A DNA stretch of 64,000 nt from Xanthomonas rydalmerensis. Its GTDB lineage: Bacteria > Pseudomonadota > Gammaproteobacteria > Xanthomonadales > Xanthomonadaceae. The translations under genes and the position numbers were made by a program. The DNA lies in contig NZ_CP126170.1 in NCBI RefSeq assembly GCF_033170385.1, positions 2,876,001-2,940,000 on the forward strand, given 5' to 3'. The notes beneath the pieces were generated by a model. The model had not been told where the DNA came from. It did not search any database and was given only the letters and a program-made list of their open reading frames with translations. Shown here in pieces: positions 22,954 through 37,029 of the stretch (positions are counted from its first letter, which is position 1; each line of letters begins with the position of its first letter).

Positions 22954-24003
22954 TCAGGCCTCGGTGGACGCCTGCGGCGCCTCCTCGACCTGGCCGAGTT
23001 CGTGCAGCAGCGCCGTGGCGTAGCTGCCCGGCGGCAACGCGAAGCGCAGCTCCAGCGCGTCGCCCTGCCCGTCGAGCCAGCGCCACTGCAGGTCCGCCAC
23101 ACGCAGGCGCGTCGCCCGCCGCTCCTGTTTCAGCCCTTCGCGCTCCAGACCGTCACGCAGGCGCAGCGCGACCGCCTCGTCCAGCGCTGCCAGTTCCAGT
23201 GCACGCGCCGCCTCGGCGCTGCGCAGTTCGCCGGCGCCCCACAGCGGCGCGGACGGATGGATGTCGAAGCGCTGCAGACGTTCGGCCAGCGCCTCCGACC
23301 ACGGCTCCGGACCGAACACGCTGCGGCTGCCATCGAGCATCCACACTTCGCCGTCCAGCGCGCTGTCCCAGTTGCCGGCAGCCACGCGCGCGGCCAGCAC
23401 CCGGTTGAACAGCTCCGAACGGGCCGCGGACAACAGCAGCGAGCGTTGCTCGCGGCGCACCCGGCGGCCACCGAACATCGCCAGCGCGGCGCCGACGTTG
23501 CCGCCGTCGCGGCCGAAGCGCTGCTCACCGAACCAGTTTGGAATCCCGCGTGCGGCGATCTGCGCCAGTCGCGCATCGATCGCCTCGCGCTCGCCGCGCA
23601 CCTCGCGCAGCACCAGCACGAAGCCGTTGCCGGCCAGTGCGCCACGCGGCAGCTTGCGGTTGTGCCAGTGCGACTCCAGCACCTGCAGATCCGCGTCCTG
23701 CAGGCTCTCCAGTGCTGGCGCCACGCGCTTGGGCAGATGCACCGAGAAGCGCTGGGTAGTGACCGCATGGCGGTCCTTCATGCCTGCATAGCCGATCGCC
23801 AGTTCCGCGACTCCGGCCCACTGCGCCAGGCGGCGCGCGGCGAAGGCGGTGTTCATGCCGCGCTTGCGCACCGTCAGCAACAGGTGCTCGCCCTCGCCGC
23901 TGGGCGCGAACGCGGGCAGCTCGTCGACCTGGAAATCCTCCGCGCTGCTACGCATGCGCGCCTGCAACGGCGCGGCGCCGTACGCGCGCGGCAACTCGCT
24001 CAC
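22954..24003 (-). CDS. truD: tRNA pseudouridine(13) synthase TruD
   Basis: Makes pseudouridine at position 13 of tRNA-Glu and others. The product is 349 residues. Landmarks are [20 protein letters not shown] near the N-terminus, the catalytic region [20 protein letters not shown] (catalytic Asp in KDRHA), and [16 protein letters not shown]. It begins with a GTG that overlaps the ispF stop (GTGA), implying translational coupling to ispF. The order ispD-x-ispF-truD continues the eno/ftsB operon. Confidence 0.96.
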   Translation of the reverse strand: MSELPRAYGAAPLQARMRSSAEDFQVDELPAFAPSGEGEHLLLTVRKRGMNTAFAARRLAQWAGVAELAIGYAGMKDRHAVTTQRFSVHLPKRVAPALESLQDADLQVLESHWHNRKLPRGALAGNGFVLVLREVRGEREAIDARLAQIAARGIPNWFGEQRFGRDGGNVGAALAMFGGRRVRREQRSLLLSAARSELFNRVLAARVAAGNWDSALDGEVWMLDGSRSVFGPEPWSEALAERLQRFDIHPSAPLWGAGELRSAEAARALELAALDEAVALRLRDGLEREGLKQERRATRLRVADLQWRWLDGQGDALELRFALPPGSYATALLHELGQVEEAPQASTEA

Positions 24004-24503
24004 AGTGCCACCAACAGGGCCACGGCCTGCGCCGCGATGCCTTCGCCGCGGCCGGTGAAGCCGAGCCTCTCGCTGGTCGTTGCCTTGACGCTGACGCAGT
24101 CCAGTTCGACCTGCAGCAGCGCCGCCAGGCGTTCGCGCATCGCCTGCGCGTGCGGGCCGACCTTGGGCCGTTCGCAGATCACGGTGACGTCGGCATTGCC
24201 CAGGCGCCAGCCGCGCGCATGCAGCAGGCTCACGCAGTGATCGAGGAACTGCGCGCTGTCGGCGCCCTTCCAGCGCGGATCGGACGGCGGGAAATGCTGG
24301 CCGATGTCGCCCAACGCCAGCGCGCCGAGCAAGGCATCGCAGAGGGCGTGGATCACCACGTCGCCATCGCTGTGGGCGAGCACGCCGCGCTCATGCGCCA
24401 CGCGGACGCCGCCGAGCATGATGTGGTCGCCCTCGCCGAAGGCATGGACGTCGTAGCCCTGGCCGATGCGGAAGGGAGGAGCAGAAAGGGAATCGTGTGA
24501 CAT
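24000..24503 (-). CDS. ispF: 2-C-methyl-D-erythritol 2,4-cyclodiphosphate synthase
   Basis: Fifth step of the MEP isoprenoid pathway. It has 167 residues. The metal-binding start is [15 protein letters not shown] (Asp-x-His); further motifs are [35 protein letters not shown] (zinc His in HAL), [14 protein letters not shown], and the end [21 protein letters not shown]. The ATG at 24501-24503 gives the usual length. It lies 38 bases downstream of an unknown gene that separates it from ispD. Confidence 0.97.
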   Translation of the reverse strand: MSHDSLSAPPFRIGQGYDVHAFGEGDHIMLGGVRVAHERGVLAHSDGDVVIHALCDALLGALALGDIGQHFPPSDPRWKGADSAQFLDHCVSLLHARGWRLGNADVTVICERPKVGPHAQAMRERLAALLQVELDCVSVKATTSERLGFTGRGEGIAAQAVALLVAL

Positions 24504-24541
24504 GGGAATCCTGTTCGTGGAGCGCCGACGCCGTCTGGCGG

Positions 24542-25012
24542 TCAGACGCCAGGGTGCAGCGTGCGCAGGTAAACCGGCAGGGCCTCGGACGCCGGCAGCG
24601 CGTCGTCTTCCGCGTCCGTTGCGCCCCACTGCGGGTTGAGCCAGTCGGCCTGGACGATGCGCTCGGCGATCGCAGGCAACGGCATCTGCCGGATCGGCAC
24701 ACGGAACGGCAGGCGGCCGTGCGCCGACGACACCAGGCTGAAGCGCAGCTGCCGCGCCTGCCCGTCGTGCCAGCAGTAGAAGGTCATCGCCGGCGCCGCC
24801 TGCATGCGCAGCGTAGCCTGGCGATGCTCGGCGACCGCCTCCACGAACCGCGCCACGCTCGCCACGTCGATCCCCGCGGATCGAGCGTCGCGTGGCGAGA
24901 ACGCCCACAGGTTGGCCTGGGCCTCGTGCTGGATGTCGTCGCCATCGATCGCGATCGCAACGTCCGCGGCCTGCTGCAGCCAGGCCTGTCCCACCGCATC
25001 TTCGAACCGCAT
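24542..25012 (-). CDS. Protein of unknown function between ispD and ispF
   Basis: The product is 156 residues and I do not recognise a family. It starts [20 protein letters not shown] and is moderately acidic, with no signal peptide, membrane segment or clear metal motif. The middle ([20 protein letters not shown]) and the proline-containing stretch [18 protein letters not shown] look like a small soluble fold. Its ATG shares a base with the ispD stop (TGATG), so it is translated with ispD. This coupling argues that it is real. The function may relate to neighbouring isoprenoid genes only by position. Confidence 0.8.
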   Translation of the reverse strand: MRFEDAVGQAWLQQAADVAIAIDGDDIQHEAQANLWAFSPRDARSAGIDVASVARFVEAVAEHRQATLRMQAAPAMTFYCWHDGQARQLRFSLVSSAHGRLPFRVPIRQMPLPAIAERIVQADWLNPQWGATDAEDDALPASEALPVYLRTLHPGV

Positions 25013-25710
25013 CAGCCGCTCTGCCGCTGGAACAGTTCGAACTCGAACCGCGCCAGGTCGGCCGGCGTGGTGACCTTGAAATTGTCCTCGGCGCCCTCGA
25101 CCAGCAGCGGGCGCAGTCCCAGCAACTCCATCGCCATCGCGTCGTCGGTGACCTCGACGCCGGCCGCGGCAGCCTGCTCCAACGCGCGACTCAGCTGCAT
25201 GCGCCGGAACAGTTGCGGGGTCAGCGCGCGCCACAGGCGCTCGCGTGGTTCGGTGCGGTCGATGCCGCCGTCGTCGCCGGCGCGCTTGAGCGTGTCGCGT
25301 ACCGGCGCGGCCAGGATCGCACCGACCGGATCGCCGCGCCCCGCCTCCAGCAGCCGGTCCAGGTCGGACAGCGCCAGATTCGGCCGCGCCGCATCGTGCA
25401 CCAGCACGAAATCGTCCGCCTTCACCGACTCCGGCAAGGCGTGCAGCGCAGCCAGCACCGAGCCGGCACGGCTGCCGGCGCCCAGGCAGGTCAGCACCGG
25501 CTTGCCGGCCAGTTCGGTCCAGCCCGGCCACTGCGCATCGTCCACGCTCAGCGCGACCATCGCCCCGGCCACCGCCGGATGCGCCAGCAGCGCTTCCAAT
25601 GCATGCGCCAACAACGTGCGCCCGCCCGCCTGCAGGTACTGCTTGGGCGTGGGGCTGCCGAAACGGGTGCCGCGGCCAGCCGCTGGGACCACGGCCCAGA
25701 CCGTGGCCAT
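25012..25710 (-). CDS. ispD: 2-C-methyl-D-erythritol 4-phosphate cytidylyltransferase
   Basis: Third step of the MEP pathway, transferring CMP to methylerythritol phosphate. The product is 232 residues. The nucleotidyltransferase signature [19 protein letters not shown] is at the N-terminus; [11 protein letters not shown] and [12 protein letters not shown] are further conserved motifs. Its ATG shares a base with the ftsB stop, and its stop with the next start, so three genes are coupled in tandem. Confidence 0.97.
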   Translation of the reverse strand: MATVWAVVPAAGRGTRFGSPTPKQYLQAGGRTLLAHALEALLAHPAVAGAMVALSVDDAQWPGWTELAGKPVLTCLGAGSRAGSVLAALHALPESVKADDFVLVHDAARPNLALSDLDRLLEAGRGDPVGAILAAPVRDTLKRAGDDGGIDRTEPRERLWRALTPQLFRRMQLSRALEQAAAAGVEVTDDAMAMELLGLRPLLVEGAEDNFKVTTPADLARFEFELFQRQSG

Positions 25711-26066
25711 CAGGGTTGCTCGCTCGGCGCGGGGGGCGTCGCCTGCTCGCCCGGCACGGTGCCGGCCGAGGCCGGAGGCACCGGCGCGTTTTCGACCACG
25801 CGGTAGAACTTTTCGCCCGGTTTGATCATGCCCAGTTCGCTACGCGCGCGCTCCTCGATCGCCGCCTCGCCGTCCTTGAGATCCTTGACCTCGGCGGCGA
25901 GCGCGGCGTTGCGTTGCTGCAGTCCTTCGTTGTCGCGCTTCTGGTGCTCGACCTGACTTTCGAGCACCAGCACTTCGCCGGAATTCCCCGGACCGAGCCA
26001 GAAGCGGTACTGCAGCCACGCCAGCAGTCCCGCCAGCACCAGCAGCAGCCAGCGCCAGTTGCGCAC
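25710..26066 (-). CDS. ftsB: Cell division protein FtsB
   Basis: Small bitopic divisome protein that forms a complex with FtsL and FtsQ. It has 118 residues: a short cytoplasmic tail, one membrane segment ([19 protein letters not shown]), a periplasmic coiled coil ([20 protein letters not shown]), and the conserved [20 protein letters not shown]. The Pro/Ala-rich C-terminal tail after about residue 95 is longer than in E. coli. The start is GTG, four bases from the eno stop. The eno-ftsB-ispD order is conserved in gammaproteobacteria. Confidence 0.95.
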   Translation of the reverse strand: MRNWRWLLLVLAGLLAWLQYRFWLGPGNSGEVLVLESQVEHQKRDNEGLQQRNAALAAEVKDLKDGEAAIEERARSELGMIKPGEKFYRVVENAPVPPASAGTVPGEQATPPAPSEQP

Positions 26067-26069
26067 GGC

Positions 26070-27801
<1,732 letters not shown>

Positions 27802-27879
27802 CCCACTGCGCCAGAACGCGTCCGGCAGGACATTTCCCGCCAGGCGTCGCACGGATGCCGCGGCTGCACAACCGGGGTC

Positions 27880-28710
27880 TCACGCGAAGCGCGAGAACCC
27901 GTGCTTCTTGGTGACCGCGTCCAATTCCATCAGCGTTTCCAGCAGCGCTTCCATCTGGTCCAGCGGCCATGCGTTGGGGCCATCGGACAGCGCCTTGGAC
28001 GGATCCGGGTGGGTCTCGGCGAACAGACCGGCCACGCCCACGGCCACCGCCGCGCGCGCCAGCACCGGCACGAACTCGCGCTGGCCACCGGAACTGCCGC
28101 CCTGCCCGCCCGGCAACTGCACCGAATGGGTCGCGTCGAACACCACCGGGCAGCCGGTCTCGCGCATCACGCTCAGCGAGCGCATGTCGCTGACCAGGTT
28201 GTTGTAGCCGAAGCTGGCGCCGCGCTCGCAGACCATGATCTGCTCGTTGCCGGTGGATTTGGCCTTGTCCACCACCGGCTTCATGTCCCAAGGCGACAGG
28301 AACTGGCCCTTCTTGATGTTGACCGGCTTGCCGGCGGCGCACACGTTCTTGATGAAATCGGTCTGTCGCACCAGAAACGCCGGAGTCTGCAGCACGTCCA
28401 CCACCGCCGCCACCTCGTGCATCGGCGTGTACTCGTGCACGTCGGTCAGCACCGGCACGCCGATCTGCGTCTTCACCGCCTCCAGCACCTTCAGCCCTTC
28501 TTCCAGGCCCGGGCCGCGGAAGCTGGTGCCGGAGGTGCGGTTGGCCTTGTCGAAGCTGGACTTGAAGATGAAGTTGATGCCCAGCCGGCCGGTGATCTCC
28601 TTGAGCCTGCCGGCGACGTCGAGCTGCAGCTGCATCGACTCGATCACGCACGGGCCGGCGATCAGGAACAACGGCTGGTCCAGGCCAACGTCGAAGCCAC
28701 ACAGTTTCAT
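27880..28710 (-). CDS. kdsA: 3-deoxy-8-phosphooctulonate synthase (KDO-8-P synthase)
   Basis: Condenses arabinose 5-phosphate and phosphoenolpyruvate for lipopolysaccharide inner core. The product is 276 residues. Signatures include [71 protein letters not shown] and [15 protein letters not shown]. It lies downstream of pyrG on the same strand, separated by 245 bases carrying dispersed repeats; pyrG-kdsA-eno is a conserved order. Confidence 0.98.
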   Translation of the reverse strand: MKLCGFDVGLDQPLFLIAGPCVIESMQLQLDVAGRLKEITGRLGINFIFKSSFDKANRTSGTSFRGPGLEEGLKVLEAVKTQIGVPVLTDVHEYTPMHEVAAVVDVLQTPAFLVRQTDFIKNVCAAGKPVNIKKGQFLSPWDMKPVVDKAKSTGNEQIMVCERGASFGYNNLVSDMRSLSVMRETGCPVVFDATHSVQLPGGQGGSSGGQREFVPVLARAAVAVGVAGLFAETHPDPSKALSDGPNAWPLDQMEALLETLMELDAVTKKHGFSRFA

Positions 28711-28775
28711 TGGATCACCTATCGGTTGAGCGACGCCCAGTCGGGCGCGAGATTGGGGCGAGATTACTCCCCTCT

Positions 28776-28945
28776 GCCATCGGCGGGGGTCGGGGTGAGA
28801 GTCCGGACGAAGCCCCTGGAATCAAGCCCCTCTCCCGCCGGGAGAGGGGTTGGGGTGAGGGTGCGGGCGAAGCCTAGGGAACTCAAACTGCACAAGGCTT
28901 CGCCCGCACCCTCATCCGGCGCTGCGCGCCACCTTCTCCCGAAGG
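28776..28945. repeat. Dispersed palindromes of the CCCCTCTCCC family between pyrG and kdsA
   Basis: CCCCTCTCCCG/CCGGGAGAGGGG forms a palindrome at 28827-28849. A 17-base perfect inverted repeat (GGGTGCGGGCGAAGCCT, 28859-28875, with its complement at 28895-28911) follows. A CTTCTCCCGAAGGGAGAAGG-type palindrome lies at about 28933-28952. The same words recur in the array at 41.5-42.1 kb. Confidence 0.8.
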
Positions 28946-28955
28946 GAGAAGGAAG

Positions 28956-30623
<1,668 letters not shown>

Positions 30624-30700
30624 TCAAAGGCCTCCCGGAAAGCCATAGTTTAACGGGTGAAGCGGATTTGCCCAAGCGCTTTCGCGCAACAGCCGCCCCA

Positions 30701-30733
30701 CAAAAAGCGACGCCCCGGGCGACCGGGGCGTCG
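30701..30733 (-). terminator. Rho-independent terminator of the small secreted protein gene
   Basis: Stem CGACGCCCCGG (30708-30718), loop GCGA, stem CCGGGGCGTCG (30723-30733). On the minus strand five T residues follow. It ends the gene at 30757-31011 and insulates pyrG. Confidence 0.92.
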
Positions 30734-30756
30734 TGTGCAGGAAACCGTGCGCAGGC

Positions 30757-31011
30757 TCAGGGCTTGCGCGCTTCCTCTTCCTCTTCCTTCTTCGGCGCGG
30801 CCGCATCCTTGCCGGCCTTGTGCTCGGCGGCCGCGGCGGCGCGGCGCTTGGCCTTGGCGTCGGCCTCGGCCTTTTCCTTGGCGACCTGCGCCTCGTAGGC
30901 GGCGGCACCGGAGGCGGCCGGATCGGCGCTCTGCGCCTGGGCCATCACGACCGGCACGGCCACCGCGGCGGCGACCAGGGCGGCCAGGGTCAACAGCTTG
31001 CGAACGTTCAT
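30757..31011 (-). CDS. Small secreted Ala/Lys/Glu-rich protein
   Basis: The product is 84 residues. It has a clear Sec signal peptide (MNVRKLLTLAALVAAAVAVP, cleavage likely after AQA near residue 27). The mature part is a highly charged, Ala-rich helix (AQVAKEKAEADAKAKRRAAA) ending in a Glu run (KKEEEEEARKP). No known family is recognised. A strong terminator lies 24 bases after the stop, and a suitable upstream region of about 165 bases separates it from divergent parE, so it is a monocistronic gene. Low-complexity composition makes homology claims unsafe. Confidence 0.82.
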   Translation of the reverse strand: MNVRKLLTLAALVAAAVAVPVVMAQAQSADPAASGAAAYEAQVAKEKAEADAKAKRRAAAAAEHKAGKDAAAPKKEEEEEARKP

Positions 31012-31176
31012 GGCGGACTCCTTTGGGACGTGCGACGAAGATGTGGGCGACGTCGCGGTTTTTCCAGGGTCAGCGTAGCGCGGCGCCGCCGCACCTGCCC
31101 TGAACACCGGCGACGTGCAAAAAACGGCCGCAGACCGCACACTTCCGGATCTGCTTCGCGCCACCTGCTGAGACGC

Positions 31177-33066
31177 ATGAATACCCGCTACAACGCCGCC
31201 GACATCGAAGTTCTCTCTGGCCTGGACCCGGTCAAGCGCCGGCCCGGCATGTACACCGACACCGCACGGCCAAACCATCTGGCGCAGGAAGTCATCGACA
31301 ACGCCGTGGACGAGGCGCTGGCCGGCCACGCCCGGCACATCGAGGTGACGCTGTACAAGGACGGCAGTTGCGAGGTGTCCGACGACGGCCGCGGCATGCC
31401 GGTGGACATCCATCCGGAAGAGAAGATCTCCGGCGTCGAACTGATCCTGACCCGGCTGCACGCCGGCGGCAAGTTCAGCGACCGCAACTACACCTTCAGC
31501 GGCGGTCTGCACGGCGTCGGCGTCAGCGTGGTCAATGCGCTGTCCAATCGGGTGGAACTGTTCATCAAGCGCGAAGGCAACGAGTACCGCATGGCCTTCG
31601 CCGATGGCCACCCCGCCTCCAAGCTGGAGATCGTCGGCAGCGTCGGCAAGAAGAACACCGGCACCCGGCTGCGCTTCTGGCCGGACCCGAAGTATTTCGA
31701 CACGCCGAAGTTCGCGGTGCGCGCGCTGCGCCACCTGCTGCGCGCCAAGGCGGTGCTATGCCCCGGGCTGACGGTCAAGCTGCACGACGAAGCCACCGGC
31801 GAGCAGGACACCTGGTACTTCGAGGACGGCCTGCGCGACTACCTGCGCGGCGAACTCGCCGAGCGCGAACTGCTGCCGGCCGAGCTGTTCGTCGGCAGCC
31901 TGAAGAAGGACCGCGAGATCGTCGACTGGGCGGTGGCCTGGGTGGTGGAAGGCGAGCTGGTGCAGGAAAGCTACGTCAACCTGATCCCCACCGCGCAGCA
32001 CGGCACCCACGTCAACGGCCTGCGCAGCGGCCTCACCGACGCGCTGCGCGAGTTCTGCGATTTCCGCAATCTGCTGCCGCGCGGCGTGAAGCTGGCGCCG
32101 GAAGACGTGTGGGACCGCGTCGCGTTCGTGCTGTCGCTGAAGATGACCGACCCGCAGTTCAGCGGCCAGACCAAGGAACGCCTGTCCTCCCGCCAGGCCG
32201 CCGGCTTCATCGAAGGCGCCGCGCACGATGCCTTCAGCCTGTGGCTGAACCAGAACGTGGAGACCGGTACGCGCATCGCGCAGATCGCCATCGATCGCGC
32301 CAGCGCGCGGCTGAAGACCGAGAAGCAGATCGTGCGCAAGAAGGTCACCCAGGGTCCGGCGCTGCCGGGCAAGCTGGCCGACTGCATCAGCCAGGACCTG
32401 TCGCGTACCGAACTGTTCCTGGTCGAGGGCGACTCGGCAGGCGGCAGCGCCAAGCAGGCCCGCGACAAGGATTTCCAGGCGATCCTGCCGCTGCGCGGCA
32501 AGATCCTCAATACCTGGGAAGTGGCCTCCGGCAGCGTGCTGGCCTCGGAGGAAGTGCACAACCTGGCGATCGCGATCGGCTGCGACCCAGGCAAGGAGGA
32601 GATCGACGGCCTGCGCTACGGCAAGGTGGTGATCCTGGCCGACGCCGACTCCGACGGCCTGCACATCGCGACCCTGCTGACCGCGCTGTTCCTGCGCCAC
32701 TTCCCCGCCCTGGTGCGCGCCGGCCACGTGTTCGTGGCGATGCCGCCACTGTTCCGCGTGGACGTGGGCAAGCAGGTGTTCTATGCGCTGGACGAGGAAG
32801 AGAAGCGCTCGCTGCTGGACAAGATCCAGCGCGAGAAGATCAAGGGCCAGGTCAGCGTGACCCGCTTCAAGGGCCTGGGCGAGATGAATCCGCAGCAGCT
32901 GCGCGAATCCACCATCCACCCGGACACCCGGCGCCTGGTGCAACTGACCGTGGACGACGGCGACCAGACCAGCTCGCTGATGGACATGCTGCTGGCCAAG
33001 AAGCGCGCCGGCGACCGCAAGCAGTGGCTGGAGACCAAGGGCGACCTGGCGTCGCTGGAGGTCTGA
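31177..33066 (+). CDS. parE: DNA topoisomerase IV subunit B
   Basis: ATPase subunit of topoisomerase IV, which unlinks replicated chromosomes. It has 629 residues. GHKL ATP-binding motifs are visible: EVIDNAVDEALAGHA, VSDDGRGMPVDIHPE and GGLHGVGVSVVNALS. The TOPRIM domain has LFLVEGDSAGGSAKQAR and ILADADSDGLHI; the C-terminus has RFKGLGEMNPQQLRES. The start MNTRYNAADIEVL is a canonical ParE N-terminus; the frame stays open further upstream over the divergent gene. GyrB would be longer. It is monocistronic, followed by a repeat and a convergent gene. Confidence 0.98.
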   Translation: MNTRYNAADIEVLSGLDPVKRRPGMYTDTARPNHLAQEVIDNAVDEALAGHARHIEVTLYKDGSCEVSDDGRGMPVDIHPEEKISGVELILTRLHAGGKFSDRNYTFSGGLHGVGVSVVNALSNRVELFIKREGNEYRMAFADGHPASKLEIVGSVGKKNTGTRLRFWPDPKYFDTPKFAVRALRHLLRAKAVLCPGLTVKLHDEATGEQDTWYFEDGLRDYLRGELAERELLPAELFVGSLKKDREIVDWAVAWVVEGELVQESYVNLIPTAQHGTHVNGLRSGLTDALREFCDFRNLLPRGVKLAPEDVWDRVAFVLSLKMTDPQFSGQTKERLSSRQAAGFIEGAAHDAFSLWLNQNVETGTRIAQIAIDRASARLKTEKQIVRKKVTQGPALPGKLADCISQDLSRTELFLVEGDSAGGSAKQARDKDFQAILPLRGKILNTWEVASGSVLASEEVHNLAIAIGCDPGKEEIDGLRYGKVVILADADSDGLHIATLLTALFLRHFPALVRAGHVFVAMPPLFRVDVGKQVFYALDEEEKRSLLDKIQREKIKGQVSVTRFKGLGEMNPQQLRESTIHPDTRRLVQLTVDDGDQTSSLMDMLLAKKRAGDRKQWLETKGDLASLEV

Positions 33067-33095
33067 GCGGCTGCAGGCGCCACCGCTCGCCTCCG

Positions 33096-33167
33096 TCGTA
33101 GGAGCGGCTTCAGCCGCGACAGGGCTTTCCCGACAACGCCGGGTCGCGGCTGAAGCCGCTCCTACGA
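33096..33167. repeat. Paired dispersed palindrome, family 1
   Basis: Inverted arms of 25 bases at 33096-33120 and 33143-33167, beginning TCGTAGGAGCGGCTTCAGCC. They surround 22 bases. It lies between convergent parE and the cdh-like gene, 30 bases after the parE stop, where it could act as a bidirectional terminator. Confidence 0.9.
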
Positions 33168-33245
33168 CAGGCGGCGGCGGAGGCTAGGCTTTCGCACCAG
33201 CACGCCTGTTAGTCAGGCAACCGGCGATCGACCGCCACCCCGGGC

Positions 33246-34064
33246 TCAGCCGTGCGCAGGCACCGCCGGCACCACGCCCGTGCAGTCGTGATCCTGCAAC
33301 TGCTCCGCACCGACCCCGTCGCCGGGACGTGCAGTGGCCGCGAGCAGCACAAAGCCGGGGCGGCCATCGAAATCCGCCCCGACCACCGCCAGGGTCTGCT
33401 GCGCCATGCGCTGCTGCGGCGGCAGGCTACGCGCCAGCAGCGTCAGCGGATTCGTATCCAGTTCCTCGCCCTCCACGCGCATCGCGCGATAGGCGTGGCC
33501 GTGCAGCGGCCGCGGCAGCGGCGCCCACGCCGGGCCGATCGAGGCCCGCATTGCCTGCAGCTGATCGCGCACCTGCGGCGCCAGGCAGTCGATGTGGATG
33601 TGCAACTGGTCCTGCGAGCGCGCCGACGGCGGATTGATCGTCAGGCTGGCCAGGTCGCGCGGCAGCGGCCGGCCCAGCGCATCGGCGACCCGGCTCCGCG
33701 CCTGCCAGGCCAGGCCCAGCCAGTTCGGCGCAGCGGCGGAACGCGCGCGCGGATCCTCGATCCCGCTGACCGGCACGGTCGGGATCAGCAGGTACTGGTA
33801 GGCGCCGTGCAGATCCTTCATCAGGGCGTAGCGCTGACCGGGGTCGGCATGCACCTCGCTGCATGGCGCCGGATCGGCGCCGGCGCGCGCCTGCGGCAGG
33901 CAGCGCGTGCTCAGCAGCCGCCACAGGCGCTGGCGATCGTGGGCATGCGGATCGTGCGCCGCTGGCGAATCGGCCACGGGCGGCGGCGATGGCACGCTGG
34001 CGCAGCCGGCCAGCAACGCCGCCAGGAACAGGCACAGCGGCAGGCGTGAACGAAGGACAGGCAT
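33246..34064 (-). CDS. cdh: CDP-diacylglycerol diphosphatase-like lipoprotein
   Basis: The product is 272 residues. A lipoprotein signal (LCLFLAALLAGCAS) places it at the membrane. The CDP-diacylglycerol pyrophosphatase family is indicated by YALMKDLHGAYQYLLIPT, PTVPVSGIEDP, the HIT-like motif QDQLHIHIDCL and GHAYRAMRVEG. Such enzymes hydrolyse CDP-diacylglycerol to phosphatidate and CMP. The lipidated N-terminus differs from the E. coli enzyme, which has a membrane anchor. The start MPVLRSRLPL was chosen; it diverges from the S10 peptidase gene with 157 bases between. Confidence 0.87.
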   Translation of the reverse strand: MPVLRSRLPLCLFLAALLAGCASVPSPPPVADSPAAHDPHAHDRQRLWRLLSTRCLPQARAGADPAPCSEVHADPGQRYALMKDLHGAYQYLLIPTVPVSGIEDPRARSAAAPNWLGLAWQARSRVADALGRPLPRDLASLTINPPSARSQDQLHIHIDCLAPQVRDQLQAMRASIGPAWAPLPRPLHGHAYRAMRVEGEELDTNPLTLLARSLPPQQRMAQQTLAVVGADFDGRPGFVLLAATARPGDGVGAEQLQDHDCTGVVPAVPAHG

Positions 34065-34221
34065 GCGCAGCGGACCGGACACGGGACGAACCGGCGATTG
34101 TAGCCAGCGCCGATGAACCGGCATGGCGCGTCCGCGCCGCCGCCGACCATGCCTTTGTGCACATCCGCGCACGCCGCGCCGCGGCCTAGCATGCCGGCTC
34201 CCTCCCTGCGAGCGACCGCCC

Positions 34222-35724
34222 GTGCCGACCTTCCCCTCTGTGCTGCTGGCCGTGCTGCTGGCCGCGACGCCGATGACCGCGGCGCTTGCCGCCGATGCCG
34301 ATGCGGCGAACGCCGACAAGGCCGACAAGCCCGCCGCCACCGAACTGGCGCCGCTGCCGGCCGACGCGCAGACCAGCCAATCCACCCAGCTCGACGGCCG
34401 CACGCTGCGCTACACGGTCAAGGTCGGCACGCTGCCGGTGAAGGACAAACAGGGCAAGGTCGTCGCCGACGTGGTCTATACCGCCTACACCATGGACGGC
34501 AAGGACCGCCCGGTCACCTTTGCGCTCAACGGCGGCCCCGGCGCGGCCTCGGTGTACCTCAACCTGGGCGCGATCGGGCCGAAGGTGGTGGCGTTCGGCA
34601 GCGAGGGCGACAGCGCCTCGGCGCCGGCGCAACTGCGCGACAACCCCGGTACCTGGCTGGACTTCACTGACCTGGTGTTCATCGATCCGGTCGGGACCGG
34701 CTTCAGCCGCTCGCGCGTGCCCGACGAGCAGGCCAAGAAGCAGTTCTACAATCCGCAGGCCGACATCGAGTACCTCTCGCGCACCATCTACGACTGGCTG
34801 CTGAAGAACCAGCGCCTGCAATCGCGCAAGTACCTGGTCGGCGAAAGCTACGGCGGCTTCCGCGGCCCGCGCATCACCCACTACCTGCAGACCAAGCTGG
34901 GCGTGGCGATGAACGGCGTGGTGCTGGTCTCGCCGTATCTGAACCCGACCCTGGACGACAATGGCGACGTCTCGCCGCTGCCGTGGATGCTGACCCTGCC
35001 CTCGATCGCGGCCGCGCGCCTGGAGCGCGAGGGCAAGCTGACCCCGGAGGCGATGCGCCAGGTGATCGACTACACCCGCGGCGATTACGTCACCGCGCTG
35101 CTGCGCGGGCGTTCCGACCCGGCCGGCACCACCCGCATGATCCAGCAGGTGACCGCGATGACCGGCCTGGATCCTGCCTTCGTGCGCCGCGCCGGCGGCC
35201 GCCTGGAGACCCAGGCCTATCTGCGCGAAGTGTTCCGCGACAAGGGCGAACTGGGCAGCCGCTACGACTCCAACGTCACCGCCTTCGACCCGTTCCCCAA
35301 CGCCCCCGAGCAGCGCGCCAACGACCCGCTGCTGGACAGCATCATCGCCCCCACCACCACCGCGATGGTCGATTTCGTGACCCGCGTGGTCGGCTGGAAG
35401 GTCGACGCCCGCTACCAGGCGCTGAACTACGACGTGAACCGGCTGTGGGACTGGGACGACGAACTGCGCAAGGGCTCGGTGACCGAACTGCGCCAGTCGG
35501 TGGCGATCGACCCGAAACTGCGGGTGCTGATCGTGCACGGCTGGAACGACCTGTCGTGCCCGTTCATGGGCTCGGTGCTGACCGTGGACCAGATGCCGGT
35601 GATGGGCAACGACCCGACCCGCGTGCAGGTCAAGAACTACCCCGGCGGCCACATGTTCTACAACCGCGCCGACAGCCAGCGCGCGCTGCGCCAGGACGTG
35701 ATGGCGATGTATCGGGCCAACTAG
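34222..35724 (+). CDS. Secreted S10-family serine carboxypeptidase
   Basis: The product is 500 residues. A signal peptide is visible (LLAVLLAATPMTAALA, cleaved near residue 23). The S10 catalytic Ser is in VGESYGGFRGPR, the Asp in VHGWNDLSCPF and the His in YPGGHMFYNRAD; LNGGPGAASVYLNLGAIGP is the oxyanion-side motif. The family removes C-terminal residues from peptides; the enzyme is probably periplasmic or secreted. The GTG at 34222 is the most likely start; the frame is open to 34123. Similar genes are frequent in Xanthomonas as part of protein degradation. It converges with pit. Confidence 0.93.
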   Translation: MPTFPSVLLAVLLAATPMTAALAADADAANADKADKPAATELAPLPADAQTSQSTQLDGRTLRYTVKVGTLPVKDKQGKVVADVVYTAYTMDGKDRPVTFALNGGPGAASVYLNLGAIGPKVVAFGSEGDSASAPAQLRDNPGTWLDFTDLVFIDPVGTGFSRSRVPDEQAKKQFYNPQADIEYLSRTIYDWLLKNQRLQSRKYLVGESYGGFRGPRITHYLQTKLGVAMNGVVLVSPYLNPTLDDNGDVSPLPWMLTLPSIAAARLEREGKLTPEAMRQVIDYTRGDYVTALLRGRSDPAGTTRMIQQVTAMTGLDPAFVRRAGGRLETQAYLREVFRDKGELGSRYDSNVTAFDPFPNAPEQRANDPLLDSIIAPTTTAMVDFVTRVVGWKVDARYQALNYDVNRLWDWDDELRKGSVTELRQSVAIDPKLRVLIVHGWNDLSCPFMGSVLTVDQMPVMGNDPTRVQVKNYPGGHMFYNRADSQRALRQDVMAMYRAN

Positions 35725-35726
35725 CG

Positions 35727-35822
35727 GGGATTGGCAATTAGGGATTCGGGATTGGCAAGAGCGGGCTTCCGGCGCGCGCCGGACCTGCTTCTACGAATCC
35801 CTAATCCCGACTCCCCAATCCC
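35727..35822. repeat. Inverted GGGATT-type repeat between convergent genes, family 3
   Basis: GGGGATTGGCAATTAGGGATTCG on one side and CGAATCCCTAATCCCGACTC on the other surround about 40 bases. The words GGGATT, GGGGA and GATTC recur at 43.0-43.2 and 60.9 kb. It fills the gap between the S10 peptidase and pit. Confidence 0.8.
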
Positions 35823-36944
<1,122 letters not shown>

Positions 36945-37029
36945 CGGCGCGCCTCCGCGCACGGGACGGCGACAGCCGGCGCGCGCAGGGCGCCGCGGCC
37001 GCGCAGGCAGCAACTCCGCAACGCGTCCA

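Noticed and set aside
23130..23768. 212-codon second minus-strand frame inside truD
   Set aside because: It lies in a different frame within the conserved truD gene and has shadow composition.
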